DNA from: Bacteroidota bacterium | Lineage (GTDB): Bacteria > Bacteroidota > Bacteroidia > AKYH767-A > 2013-40CM-41-45 | NCBI GenBank assembly: GCA_016713765.1 | Contig: JADJON010000001.1 | Location: 1,860,001 to 1,924,000, forward strand | Reading direction: 5' to 3' | DNA: 64,000 nucleotides | In this document: positions 43,624-52,725 of the stretch, in pieces | Layout of the letters: each line of letters starts with the position of its first letter | How positions within the stretch are numbered: position 1 is the first letter of the stretch | Translations under genes and position numbers: made by a program | Notes under the pieces: model-generated | The model's input: only the letters and a program-made list of their open reading frames with translations | Told to the model about the DNA's origin: nothing | Databases searched by the model: none

Positions 43624-44580
43624 TTAGAATTTGTAACCGAAGCCTACGCCCAGGATCTGACGGTATTGGGTCCGTTGGATGACGTTGTGGTCGTACACGA
43701 CGGTTGCGATGAAGGAGGTCGTGAGGAATTTGTTCACTTTCATCAATAAGCCGGTTTCCCAGTTGACGTCGATGTTCTTCCGGTTATTCTCGTCCTCATC
43801 GGTGTAGTTGTTGAAGAGTTCGAGACGGGAGGCAAGGGTCACATTCTCGAAGATCTCTTTCTTGAAGTTCATGTTGAGGTAGGCGCCGAACTCGGATCGT
43901 ACTTTTTCGCCGGTGCCTTTGTTGAGGTTGCCGTTGGCGTCGGTAGTCGCGGCCTTTACGCCATAGGCGCCGAGATCGGCCAGGTCCTGGTCGTTCACGA
44001 TGACGAATCGGGAGGAAACCGGGGAGAAGAATACCTCAAAATAGTCGACCGGCTTGTAGTTCATACCGAGCGCAAGCGTCAGGTAGGCTGGCGCGAGAAA
44101 TCGGGAGATGACCACCGAGTCGTTCGGGTAGTTATAACCGTTCGCTACCTGGCTCTTGAAGTTGAGGATGGCACTGTAGAACCATTTGCTCTCCGGCTTG
44201 ACGCGATAACCGAATTTGGAGGTAAAGTCAATGCGGTCGTCGTTCTTTCGCAAAGGATCGGTGCCGTTCTTCAACAAAGCATAGGCAAGGAGCAGGTTAT
44301 TGTCCCATTGGGTACGGTTCTTCGCGTAGTTTGCGAAAACGTTGGCATTGGCGGCGATGGAGATGGAATTATCGCCACCCGGTGCCCAGTGGGAAAGGCT
44401 GATCTGAGAGAAGTTGATGCCAATGAATCCGCCGGTCTTCCAGGATGTGTCGGAGGCAGCAGCTCCTTTTAAGGTGTCGCCGGTGATGGCCGAGATCTTG
44501 TTAACGTCGGTAGCCTGACCGAAGGTGATGATGGTTAATGTGCTGAATATCAGCGTAAAATAGATGTTTCGCAGTTTCAT
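43624..44580 (-). CDS. DUF3078 outer membrane beta-barrel protein
   Basis: About 318 residues from ATG 44580; the open frame upstream to 44640 crosses a terminator and is not signal-like. Signal peptide residues 3-21 (LRNIYFTLIFSTLTIITFG). The mature part has the DUF3078 start (WKTGGFIGINFSQISLSHWAPGGDNS) and alternating aromatic/hydrophobic strands, ending in FGYKF with a C-terminal Phe, as expected of an outer membrane barrel. The family is found throughout Bacteroidota; function unknown. Confidence 0.85.
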   Translation of the reverse strand: MKLRNIYFTLIFSTLTIITFGQATDVNKISAITGDTLKGAAASDTSWKTGGFIGINFSQISLSHWAPGGDNSISIAANANVFANYAKNRTQWDNNLLLAYALLKNGTDPLRKNDDRIDFTSKFGYRVKPESKWFYSAILNFKSQVANGYNYPNDSVVISRFLAPAYLTLALGMNYKPVDYFEVFFSPVSSRFVIVNDQDLADLGAYGVKAATTDANGNLNKGTGEKVRSEFGAYLNMNFKKEIFENVTLASRLELFNNYTDEDENNRKNIDVNWETGLLMKVNKFLTTSFIATVVYDHNVIQRTQYRQILGVGFGYKF

Positions 44581-44615
44581 TCTTTCGTTGGTTTTAGCGG
44601 GTGCAAAGAAAAGCA

Positions 44616-44651
44616 AAAAGGAGGCGGTGGACATTCCCAACGCCTCCTTTT
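44616..44651 (-). terminator. Terminator of mscL
   Basis: An 11-bp stem AAAAGGAGGCG/CGCCTCCTTTT (44616-44626 with 44641-44651); on the minus strand the tail is TGCTTTTC after four T. Confidence 0.8.
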
Positions 44652-44664
44652 CTACTGATGTTGA

Positions 44665-45078
44665 TCACTTTTTAAGCAGGTCCCGGATCTCGGTCAGGAG
44701 TACTTCCTCTTTAGTTGGTCCGGGAGGTGGAGCGGGAGCTGGTTCATCGGCCTTGCGCATCCGGTTGACAGCCTTGACGACCATGAAGATCGCAAAGGCG
44801 ATGATGGTGAATTCGAACAATACCTGGATAAAGTTTCCGATGTTGATGCTGACAGCCGGGATGGCTTTACCGGCGGCGTCCACCGCGGCTTCCTTGATCG
44901 TCAGCTTGATCTCCGAAAAATTAACTCCACCGATCAGCAGCCCGATGGGCGGCATGATGATATCCGACACCAACGAGTTGACGATCTTCCCAAAGGCTCC
45001 GCCGATCACGACACCGACGGCCAGGTCGATCACGTTTCCTTTGTTGATGAAATCCTTGAATTCTGAAATGAGTCCCAT
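44665..45078 (-). CDS. mscL: Large-conductance mechanosensitive channel MscL
   Basis: A 137-residue two-helix channel. The gating helix shows the family start [20 protein letters not shown] with the conserved glycine/alanine pattern, then [19 protein letters not shown] periplasmic loop, the second helix ([19 protein letters not shown]) and a cytoplasmic tail with a Pro-rich stretch and final amphipathic helix follow. It opens as an emergency valve under osmotic downshock. Divergent from the ABC-F gene. Confidence 0.96.
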   Translation of the reverse strand: MGLISEFKDFINKGNVIDLAVGVVIGGAFGKIVNSLVSDIIMPPIGLLIGGVNFSEIKLTIKEAAVDAAGKAIPAVSINIGNFIQVLFEFTIIAFAIFMVVKAVNRMRKADEPAPAPPPGPTKEEVLLTEIRDLLKK

Positions 45079-45149
45079 GGTTGTGGTGTTTTGGTCAGGT
45101 TGAAAGTAAGAAGTCTTTTTATGCGAGTCAAATCAGCGGCTTGAAGTAT

Positions 45150-45163
45150 CGTTATGCATAACG
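45150..45163. promoter_or_regulatory. 14-bp perfect palindrome between mscL and the ABC-F gene
   Basis: CGTTATGCATAACG is its own reverse complement. It lies 24 bases before the GTG start of the ABC-F gene and 72 bases from the mscL start, so it may be an operator for one of them. No T run follows on either strand, so it is not a terminator. Confidence 0.35.
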
Positions 45164-45187
45164 CCTAAATATTCGGAAATTCGCGGC

Positions 45188-47098
45188 GTGATTACCCTGC
45201 ACCAAGTCCGCTTCGCTTTCGGTGGACGTTATTTGCTCGATGGCGCTTCCTGGCAGATCAATCCCGGTGAAAAGATCGGACTCATTGGACGAAACGGGAC
45301 CGGTAAATCGACCTTGTTACGGATCATCAACGAAGAGTACAGCATTGAATCCGGGACGCTCCAGAAAATGCGGGGACTCCGCATCGCTTTTTTCAACCAG
45401 GATCTGCTCAGCTACGACACGGAGAACTCGGTGTTATCAGTCGCGCTGGAAGCGTTTCCCGAGCAACTCGAACTCGACGAGCGGATCCATCGGATTGTCC
45501 ATCGCCTGGAAACCGAACATGACAACGAAGCCCTGCTGCATGAATTGCACGATGCACAGGAGCGCTTCGCGATGATCGACGGTTACCAGTTCAGGCAAAA
45601 CGCGGCGACGGTATTGGAGGGCTTGGGTTTCACCACCCGCGATCTGGAACGACCCTTTCGGGAGTTCAGCGGCGGCTGGCGGATGCGCGCCCTGCTGGCG
45701 AGAATGATGCTGCGCGATCCGGACATGTTGCTGCTCGATGAGCCGACCAACCACCTGGATCTTCCATCCATCGAATGGCTGGAGAACTACCTGAAGAGTT
45801 ACCAGGGAACGGTGATCGTGGTTTCCCACGACCGCTGGTTCCTGGATCGCATTGTCAATAAGATCGCCGAAATCGACCAGCGAAAGATCTCGCTCTATTC
45901 GGGTAATTTTTCCGAGTACATCGACCAGAAATCGCAACGCCTCGCTTTGCAGGAAGCAGCCTACCGCAATCAGCAGAAGTTCCTCGAAGAGCAGAACAAG
46001 TTGATCGACCGATTTCGCGCGAAGGCTTCCAAAGCCAGCATGGCGCAATCGCGTATCAAGATGCTCGAACGGATGGAGAAGGTGGAGGCGGTGGATTCCG
46101 AAGCTCCCACCATCCGGATCCGTTTCGATGCCGCCCGACAGCCGGGTAAGATCATTTCGCATTTGATCATCCAGGACAAGCGCTTCGGCGATAATGTCCT
46201 CCTGCACGATACCGAGGCCATGATCCGCCGGGGCGATAAGATCGCGCTGATCGGTGCGAACGGGAAAGGGAAGTCCACGCTCCTGCGGATGATCAATGGC
46301 AGTGAACCTTACGACGGGAAAGCCGAGACGGTCTATAATGTAGATGCCGCCTTTTATGCGCAGCATCAGTTGGAGTCTTTGCACCTGCAAAACGACCTGT
46401 TGACCGAGCTGCAGTCGTTCGCTCCGGAGAAGAAGGAATCCGAATTGCGGGGCATCCTTGGCTCGTTCCTCTTTTCGGGTGACGATGTGTTCAAAAAGAT
46501 CAGCGTATTGTCGGGTGGAGAGAAGGCGAGGATCGCGTTAGCCAAGGTGTTGTTGTCAAAGGCGAACTTTCTCCTGCTCGACGAACCGACCAACCACCTC
46601 GACATGGCGACGGTTTCCATGCTGGTGGATGTCTTGAACGATTACGAAGGGTCGTTCCTCGTCGTTTCCCACGATCGCCATTTCCTCAGTTGCGTAGCCA
46701 ACAGGATCTGGTGGATCGAGGACCAGCATTTGCGTACCTACGAGGGGTCCTACGAGGAGTACGAAGAGTGGAAGACGCGGCAGTTGAAGGCCGAAGCGGT
46801 TGCGGCAAAAAAGCAGCCGGTTCAGCAAAAGGTCGAAAAACCGAAGCTGGAGCGGAGTGACGAGGAAAAGAAGCAGCGTCAGCGAACACAGAAGAAATTC
46901 GACAAACTGGAAGAGGAGCTCGAACAACTCCGGCAGTCGCGTCATGAACTGGAGAACCTTTTGGCCCGCCCGGAAGTATACAGCGATCCCGGCAAGTTCC
47001 AGGATCACCTCGACCGTTTTAACCGTATCGACGCCGATTTTCAGGCAAAGACGCGGGAGTGGGAGGAACTCTTCGAGCAGTTGTCCGGGATGGAATAA
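45188..47098 (+). CDS. ABC-F family ATPase (translation factor type)
   Basis: A 636-residue protein with two ABC domains in tandem and no membrane segments. First cassette: Walker A GRNGTGKST, signature FSGGWRMRA, Walker B LLLLDEPTNHLD. Second: GANGKGKST, LSGGEKARI, LLLLDEPTNHLD. The charged helical linker between them (about 240-310) is the P-site tRNA interaction motif region, and a C-terminal coiled coil (about 540-636) follows, as in Uup/YheS-type members. ABC-F proteins act on the ribosome, easing stalled translation or giving antibiotic protection. Start GTG 45188. Confidence 0.92.
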   Translation: MITLHQVRFAFGGRYLLDGASWQINPGEKIGLIGRNGTGKSTLLRIINEEYSIESGTLQKMRGLRIAFFNQDLLSYDTENSVLSVALEAFPEQLELDERIHRIVHRLETEHDNEALLHELHDAQERFAMIDGYQFRQNAATVLEGLGFTTRDLERPFREFSGGWRMRALLARMMLRDPDMLLLDEPTNHLDLPSIEWLENYLKSYQGTVIVVSHDRWFLDRIVNKIAEIDQRKISLYSGNFSEYIDQKSQRLALQEAAYRNQQKFLEEQNKLIDRFRAKASKASMAQSRIKMLERMEKVEAVDSEAPTIRIRFDAARQPGKIISHLIIQDKRFGDNVLLHDTEAMIRRGDKIALIGANGKGKSTLLRMINGSEPYDGKAETVYNVDAAFYAQHQLESLHLQNDLLTELQSFAPEKKESELRGILGSFLFSGDDVFKKISVLSGGEKARIALAKVLLSKANFLLLDEPTNHLDMATVSMLVDVLNDYEGSFLVVSHDRHFLSCVANRIWWIEDQHLRTYEGSYEEYEEWKTRQLKAEAVAAKKQPVQQKVEKPKLERSDEEKKQRQRTQKKFDKLEEELEQLRQSRHELENLLARPEVYSDPGKFQDHLDRFNRIDADFQAKTREWEELFEQLSGME

Positions 47099-47417
47099 AT
47101 CCTAACTTGCGTGAACCTGCGCATGGTTTTCCAACATCGATCCCGAACTGCCGACTCCGGCAGGGATCCTCAACGAAGCCGAATCCTGCGTTTTACGCGG
47201 CTTTCGGCCTTCCTGGAGGCTTTCCTGTTTCTGTGTATCCTGTTTTTCCTGCTCTGCCAGTTCGGGTCATTCTGAGGCCATTCAGCCCTTTTTTTATCGG
47301 ATGACGCTAGTCCATTGCGTCCCGTCATTCACCCGTTCTCCGGCGACGTTGGTCAAATACATTTCCGGATTTACATGCTGATTTTTACATTTGGTTTGCT
47401 TGCCAAGGCGAACCATT
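47099..47417. other. 319-bp spacer between the ABC-F gene and apaG, no gene seen
   Basis: No conserved protein, RNA motif or terminator was recognised. The sequence is pyrimidine-rich on the plus strand around 47200-47300. Small open frames here have no motif. Confidence 0.4.
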
Positions 47418-47804
47418 ATGATCACACAAGTAACCTCCGGAATCAAAGTCAGTGTGGAGACCTTCTACCGGCCGGATCAGAGCAATCCCTTGCTCAACCA
47501 GTACGTTTTCGCTTACCGGATTACGATCACCAACAACAGTGATTTTTCGGTGCAGCTCCGGCGCCGCCATTGGTTCATCATCGACTCCAGCGCCACCAAC
47601 CGCGAAGTGGAAGGCGAGGGCGTGGTCGGCGAACTGCCGATCCTCGGGACGGGTGAATCCTATCAGTACGTGTCGGGTTGCAACCTCGACTCGGAACTCG
47701 GCAAGATGTACGGTACGTATCTGATGGAACGGTTGATCGACAAGAAGCAATTCTATGTCCGCATCCCCGAATTCCAGATGATCGTACCGTACAAGCTCAA
47801 CTGA
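47418..47804 (+). CDS. apaG: ApaG domain protein
   Basis: A 128-residue single-domain protein matching ApaG in length and in motifs: VTSGIKVSVETFYRP at the start, FAYRITITNNS, VQLRRRHWFI, and GVVGELPILGTGESYQYVSGC. The fold is fibronectin III-like. ApaG was linked to cobalt/magnesium resistance in enterobacteria; the biochemical role is unclear. ATG 47418 is chosen; nine more residues upstream in the frame are not conserved. Followed by a terminator. Confidence 0.92.
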   Translation: MITQVTSGIKVSVETFYRPDQSNPLLNQYVFAYRITITNNSDFSVQLRRRHWFIIDSSATNREVEGEGVVGELPILGTGESYQYVSGCNLDSELGKMYGTYLMERLIDKKQFYVRIPEFQMIVPYKLN

Positions 47805-47829
47805 AATTCCTGATCAACAACACGCCATG

Positions 47830-47856
47830 GGCTGCTCCGAAAGGGCGGCCTTTTTT
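47830..47856 (+). terminator. Terminator of apaG
   Basis: GGCTGC/GCGGCC stem (one G-T pair) with a nine-base loop, followed by TTTTTT. Confidence 0.75.
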
Positions 47857-48099
47857 CGTCATGTCCGGATGATCTTCGGCAACTTCTTACAGCCGCCATC
47901 GGGGGGCGTTTTGGAAATGTTAAACAGGTGTTCGTTGAAATCCGCCCCCAATGCGGCTTTTCAGCCTTCGACCTGTTGAAAAACCTGTCAATAGCGGGTT
48001 TCAGCTAACCGGCTTTATTCATTCCGCTCCCAAATTCGGCCCCGTTCATTGTATCGTTATCTGGACACTACAGTAAAAGTTGTTCAGGAAATCGTGAAG
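47857..48099. other. Spacer upstream of the DUF1800 gene
   Basis: Contains an inverted pair AACAGGT/ACCTGTT (about 47923-47929 and 47974-47980) and a second ACCTGTC copy, but no consensus promoter could be placed. Presumably holds the promoter of the DUF1800/DUF1501 operon. Confidence 0.35.
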
Positions 48100-49797
48100 A
48101 TGGATCGTCGTTCATTCCTCTCCCTTTCATTTCAGGACGTGCTGACCGAGCCGGGCTACGGCGAGGGCGCGTCGCTGTCCGCAAGTAGCTTGACTCCGTA
48201 CAGCGGTCAATGGACCGACAAGGAGGTCAAGCACCTGCTGCGGCGGACACAATTCGGCGCTCCGAAAGCGGAGATCGTCTACTTCCGTTCACTGGGTTGT
48301 TCCGCTTCGGTCGACACCTTACTGGAGCGGATCAATCATCCTGCCTATACGCCTCCTGCGCCTCCTGTCAACCATTACTACAACGATGCACAGGATCCGC
48401 TGGTCGGACCGGAGCAACCCTGGCCCGGTACCGCGGATACGGAAGGCCCCGGCAACATCAGCATCCGCAGACGCGAGGGCTTGAAAGCCTGGTGGGTCGG
48501 ACTGATGATCAATCAGCCGCGCAGTTTACGGGAGAAGATGACCTTGTTCTGGTACAACCACTTCGTCATTGAGATGCGGGTAGTTAGCCAGTCCACCTTC
48601 TGTTACAACTACCTGCAGATGCTGCGCGCCAACGCGCTGGGCAACTTCAAGACGCTGACGCGGGAAGTCACCATCAGCGCCGCTATGCTGAACTACCTCA
48701 ACGGCGACAGCAGCACGGCATCGGCTCCGAACGAGAACTATGCGCGCGAACTGCAGGAATTGTTCACCATCGGAAAAGATGCCAATGGACAATCACTCTA
48801 CACCGAAGACGATGTGGTCGCAGCGGCGCGTGTACTGACCGGCTGGACGAATGACCTGGTGAATGGTGTCTCAGCGAATGGATACCTGTCAGTATTTGAT
48901 CCCGCCCGGCACGATACCGGCAGCAAGACCTTCAGCTCATTCTACAGCAACCGCGTCATCACCGGACGTGCCGGCGCTTCCGGCGCACAGGAAGTCGACG
49001 ACCTGCTCGACATGATCTTCGCGCGCAACGATGTCGCCTTGTTCATCTGTCGGAAGCTGTATCGCTTCTTCGTGTATTATAAGATCGACGCTACGACCGA
49101 AACGAATGTGATCCAGCCACTGGCCGCCATTCTGCGCCAAAACAATTACGATATCAGCGCCGCTTTGTCGACCCTGTTCAAGAGCGAACACTTTTTCGAT
49201 ATGCTCAGCCAGGGCTGTGTAATCAAGCCGCCGATCGATTTCGTGGTAGGACTTTGCCGGGATTTCAATGCCGATCTACCGGCGACGGCGACGGTTCCTT
49301 CGAAGTACGCCTTCTGGAGCAGCATCGTCGACCAGGCCGGGCGCATGCAGCAGGACATCGGTGATCCGCCCTCGGTGGCCGGCTGGCCTATGTACTACCA
49401 GGCACCGATGTTCCACGAGATGTGGATCAACACGGACACCTTGCCGCGGCGGAACAAAGTCAGCGATGAGATGGCCGGGAATGCACAGACCACCGGAGGC
49501 TTGGGCGTCAACATCGATGTGGTCGGTTACACCGCCACGATGAATAACCCTTCCGATCCGGTAGCGCTCATCGATGAAGTGTTGCGCCTGCACTACTTCT
49601 TCGACGCATCACCTTCGGTCATCAATTACCTCCTGAATATTCTGCTGAGCGGACAAACCCAGACGTACTATTGGTCCGATGCCTGGGACAACTACATGAA
49701 CGACCCGACGAACCCCACGTACTACGGGACTGTCAAGTCGCGTCTGCAGACGTTCTACCGTTATATCATGGACCTTTCCGAATACCAGCTTTCCTGA
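48100..49797 (+). CDS. DUF1800 domain protein
   Basis: About 565 residues from ATG 48100. Family motifs: an N-terminal HLLRRTQFG, then EKMTLFWYNHFV, NENYARELQELFTIG with its acidic pattern, and AARVLTGW. DUF1800 proteins are almost always encoded next to DUF1501 proteins, as here (four-base gap), and the pair is thought to work outside the cytoplasm; no activity is established to my knowledge. The first residues MDRRSFLSLSF recall a twin-arginine signal, but no hydrophobic core follows, so export is uncertain. A TTG at 48049 in frame is less likely as start. Confidence 0.86.
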   Translation: MDRRSFLSLSFQDVLTEPGYGEGASLSASSLTPYSGQWTDKEVKHLLRRTQFGAPKAEIVYFRSLGCSASVDTLLERINHPAYTPPAPPVNHYYNDAQDPLVGPEQPWPGTADTEGPGNISIRRREGLKAWWVGLMINQPRSLREKMTLFWYNHFVIEMRVVSQSTFCYNYLQMLRANALGNFKTLTREVTISAAMLNYLNGDSSTASAPNENYARELQELFTIGKDANGQSLYTEDDVVAAARVLTGWTNDLVNGVSANGYLSVFDPARHDTGSKTFSSFYSNRVITGRAGASGAQEVDDLLDMIFARNDVALFICRKLYRFFVYYKIDATTETNVIQPLAAILRQNNYDISAALSTLFKSEHFFDMLSQGCVIKPPIDFVVGLCRDFNADLPATATVPSKYAFWSSIVDQAGRMQQDIGDPPSVAGWPMYYQAPMFHEMWINTDTLPRRNKVSDEMAGNAQTTGGLGVNIDVVGYTATMNNPSDPVALIDEVLRLHYFFDASPSVINYLLNILLSGQTQTYYWSDAWDNYMNDPTNPTYYGTVKSRLQTFYRYIMDLSEYQLS

Positions 49798-49801
49798 CAG
49801 C

Positions 49802-51388
49802 ATGAAGCGTAGAGATTTTCTTCGTACCGCCATCCCCGCGGCCGTTGTGCCCGCCGTACTCAACGGTTTGCCGTTGAAGGCATTCGCCAGTTCTCCACTG
49901 GCAGAGGCGATCAGCGCCACCGACAACGACCATGTGCTGGTGATGATCCAGCTCAATGGTGGCAACGACGGCTTGAATACCATCATACCGCTCGATCAGT
50001 ATGCGAACCTCACGCGGGCCCGGCAGAACATCCTGCCCCTCGCGAACCGCATCCTTCTGTTGAACGGTACCACCCTTACCGGCATGCATCCGTCCATGGT
50101 CGGTTTGCAGCAGTTGTACAACGACGGAAAGCTGAACATCATCCAGAGTGTCGGTTACCCGAACCCGGATTTTTCGCACTTCCGCGCGACCGACATCTGG
50201 CTTACCGGATCCGATTCCGACCAGGTGCTGACCTCGGGTGTGATGGGCCGTTACCTCAACTACGAGTATCCCAACTTCCCGACCGGATACCCCAACGCCG
50301 TAATGCCGGATCCACTGGCCATCCAGATCGGTTCCAGCGTATCGCTTGGGCTCATGGGACCTGCCGCCTACATGGGCATGTCGGTCACCGACCCGGATGA
50401 TTTCTACCACATCATCAACGGTGTTCAGGATCCGGCACCTAATACGCCGGCAGGCGATGAATTGACCTATGTTCGGGGTATCGCGCGTCAGACCCGTGCC
50501 TATCAGTCCGTGATCGAAGCGGCGGCAGCGCGCGTTCCGACCCAGGCGACCGCCTATCCGGCTCCGGGTACCAACTACCTGGCCGATCAATTGAAGATCG
50601 TTGCGCGGCTGGTCGCCGGCGGTCTGAAGACCAAGTTGTACATGGTCAGCATCGGCGGGTTTGATACCCATTCAAGTCAGACGGAAGACGGAGACACTTC
50701 CATCGGAACCCATGCGGACCTCCTGCGTCAGCTATCGGAAGCGATCCTGGCATTCCAGATCGATTGCGCGTTCCTCAACATCGAAGATCGTGTGGTCGGA
50801 ATGACCTATTCCGAATTCGGACGTCGCGTCAAGTCGAACGCCAGCTTCGGAACCGACCACGGCGCGGCCGCACCGGTGCTGGTATTCGGCAAGCAGGTGC
50901 AAAGCGGCATCGTGGGAGCGAGTCCGGTCATCCCTTACCAGGCAGGATCGAACAACAACCTGCCGATGCAATACGACTTCCGGTCCGTGTACGCGTCCAT
51001 TCTCCAGGATTGGTTCTGCGTGCCTCCAACTGATCTGCAGACGATCCTGTTCAACAATTACCAGACGTTACCGATCATCAAGTCGTCGGCCTGCCTGGGC
51101 ATCGGCATACACGAGTTGAATCAGGCGGCAGGGTTGCAACTGATATCCAATTCACCGAATCCCTTCTCGTCCAGTACCTACATCACCTACACCACGCAAG
51201 GCGGTCATACCCGCGTGCAGGTGTTTTCGCCGGAAGGTAAGCTGATCAAGAACCTGGTGGATGCGGAGCAATCCGCCGGCACCTACAAGGTGTGGTTCGA
51301 GAACGAGCATTTCGCTCCGGGTGTTTACTACGCCTGTTTGCAGAATGGCCCCATCGCCCAGGTGGCGAACATGGTCATTGTGCCCTGA
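49802..51388 (+). CDS. DUF1501 protein with Tat signal and T9SS sorting domain
   Basis: A 528-residue protein. The N-terminus MKRRDFLRTAIPAAVVPAVL has a twin-arginine motif and hydrophobic core, with a likely cut after KAFA. The DUF1501 domain (about 40-425) is related to the alkaline-phosphatase/sulfatase fold (IQLNGGNDGLNTIIP, SIGGFDTHS, YSEFGRRVKSN, GTDHGAAAP). The last 80 residues (from SNSPNPFSSS to VANMVIVP) form a T9SS type A sorting domain. Thus it seems to be folded in the cytoplasm, exported by Tat and then sent to the surface by T9SS. Pairs with the DUF1800 gene. Confidence 0.88.
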   Translation: MKRRDFLRTAIPAAVVPAVLNGLPLKAFASSPLAEAISATDNDHVLVMIQLNGGNDGLNTIIPLDQYANLTRARQNILPLANRILLLNGTTLTGMHPSMVGLQQLYNDGKLNIIQSVGYPNPDFSHFRATDIWLTGSDSDQVLTSGVMGRYLNYEYPNFPTGYPNAVMPDPLAIQIGSSVSLGLMGPAAYMGMSVTDPDDFYHIINGVQDPAPNTPAGDELTYVRGIARQTRAYQSVIEAAAARVPTQATAYPAPGTNYLADQLKIVARLVAGGLKTKLYMVSIGGFDTHSSQTEDGDTSIGTHADLLRQLSEAILAFQIDCAFLNIEDRVVGMTYSEFGRRVKSNASFGTDHGAAAPVLVFGKQVQSGIVGASPVIPYQAGSNNNLPMQYDFRSVYASILQDWFCVPPTDLQTILFNNYQTLPIIKSSACLGIGIHELNQAAGLQLISNSPNPFSSSTYITYTTQGGHTRVQVFSPEGKLIKNLVDAEQSAGTYKVWFENEHFAPGVYYACLQNGPIAQVANMVIVP

Positions 51389-51853
51389 TCATTTTTGCGG
51401 GAAGAGCTGCTCCAGCACCTTTCTACGGTGCTCGAAAATGCCGTGTATCCTGTTCCGGATGTAGAGTGCGTTGAGCGCATCACCCAGCTTTCCAAGCGGA
51501 ATCTCGTAGTGCACGATATCGGTCATTTCGGTGCCGCTTTTATGCGCACGAAAATGATGCTGGTGGTGCCACATCCGGTAGGGGCCCTTTCGTTGTTCAT
51601 CCACGAAGAAGTGCGGCGCCTTGACATGCGTGATCTCCGTGATCCAACCGGCGCGGATACCCGCGACCGGCGTCAGGGTATAGGCGATGATCTGTCCGGC
51701 GTACGTTTTGTCCGGCAGGTCGGGCGTGACGATGCGGAAGTTCATTTCCGGCGGTGTGATCCGGGCCAGGTTGCGCGGAGTCGAGAAAAATTCCCAGGCC
51801 GCTTCCAGCGAAAGCGGTAGCACTTGGGTGGTGCTGAATCGGTGTACACTCAT
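51389..51853 (-). CDS. SRPBCC-family ligand-binding protein
   Basis: A 154-residue START/Bet v 1-like fold protein. The family start (FSTTQVLPLSLEAAWEFFSTPRNLARITPPEM) and central HHHHFRAH-like strand (WHHQHHFRAH) and a final long helix are visible. Members bind hydrophobic ligands or act as cyclases; nothing specific can be said. Its stop lies directly next to the DUF1501 stop (convergent). Confidence 0.85.
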   Translation of the reverse strand: MSVHRFSTTQVLPLSLEAAWEFFSTPRNLARITPPEMNFRIVTPDLPDKTYAGQIIAYTLTPVAGIRAGWITEITHVKAPHFFVDEQRKGPYRMWHHQHHFRAHKSGTEMTDIVHYEIPLGKLGDALNALYIRNRIHGIFEHRRKVLEQLFPQK

Positions 51854-51938
51854 GTCGGAAACCCTAACAAGCGGCGCCTAAAAAGGTTCCTGGGATGCAG
51901 TATCTTGTCCCTGTTACCAAAGCCGATTGAAATCCGCT

Positions 51939-52718
51939 ATGACCGCACGCGCCGAGGCCTTCGAACGACTGGCCACCATCATGGACGAGCTTCGCGCTCA
52001 ATGTCCCTGGGACAAGAAACAGACGCTGGAATCGCTGCGCCACCTGACCATTGAAGAGACCTATGAACTGGCGGACGCGATCATCGACCGGGACCTTCCG
52101 GAGATCAAGAAGGAGCTGGGCGATATCCTCCTGCACATCGTTTTCTATGCCAAGATCGGGGAGGAGTTGGGCGCCTTCGATATTACCTCGGTCATTCACG
52201 GGCAATGTGAGAAACTGATCCACCGCCATCCGCATATCTACGGTGATGTCAAGGTTCAGGACGAAGAGGAAGTGAAACGCAACTGGGAAAAGCTGAAACT
52301 GAAAGAGGGAAATACCTCTGTACTGGACGGCGTGCCGACCAGCCTTCCAGCGCTGATCAAATCCATGCGTATCCAGGAAAAGGCAAGAGGTGTTGGGTTC
52401 GATTGGGAGAAGCCTGAACAAGTGTGGGAAAAGGTCGAAGAGGAACTCGGGGAGTTCAGAACCGAAGCGGATGCCGGTAACACGGCAAAGGCAGAGGAGG
52501 AATTCGGCGATATCCTTTTCGCCCTGGTCAACTACGCGCGATTCCGGAATATCAACCCGGAAGAGGCCCTGGAGCGGACCAACCGAAAGTTCATCCGCCG
52601 TTTCCAGTATATCGAAGAAGCCGCCCGCACTGCCGGACGGAATCTCAGCGACATGACACTGGCCGAGATGGACGTGTACTGGAACGAAGCCAAGCAATTA
52701 CCGGATAGCCCTCGCTGA
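51939..52718 (+). CDS. mazG: Nucleoside triphosphate pyrophosphohydrolase MazG
   Basis: A 259-residue protein with two MazG domains. The first has the motif CPWDKKQTLESLRH, then EETYELADAI and KKELGDILLH, giving the ExxE-x12-ExxD metal site; the second has EEELGEFRTE and EEFGDILFALVNYAR. MazG hydrolyses non-canonical NTPs, and affects the stringent alarmone level in E. coli. ATG 51939 is preferred over a TTG 12 bases upstream. Seven bases before the DUF2079 gene, so probably an operon. Confidence 0.94.
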   Translation: MTARAEAFERLATIMDELRAQCPWDKKQTLESLRHLTIEETYELADAIIDRDLPEIKKELGDILLHIVFYAKIGEELGAFDITSVIHGQCEKLIHRHPHIYGDVKVQDEEEVKRNWEKLKLKEGNTSVLDGVPTSLPALIKSMRIQEKARGVGFDWEKPEQVWEKVEEELGEFRTEADAGNTAKAEEEFGDILFALVNYARFRNINPEEALERTNRKFIRRFQYIEEAARTAGRNLSDMTLAEMDVYWNEAKQLPDSPR

Positions 52719-52725
52719 TCGGATC

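Noticed and set aside
45437..46390. 317-codon open frame antisense to the ABC-F gene
   Set aside because: Lies fully opposite Walker and signature motifs of a clear ABC-F protein and has no family resemblance.
49766..50671. 301-codon open frame antisense to the DUF1501 gene
   Set aside because: Shadow of the DUF1501 coding sequence.
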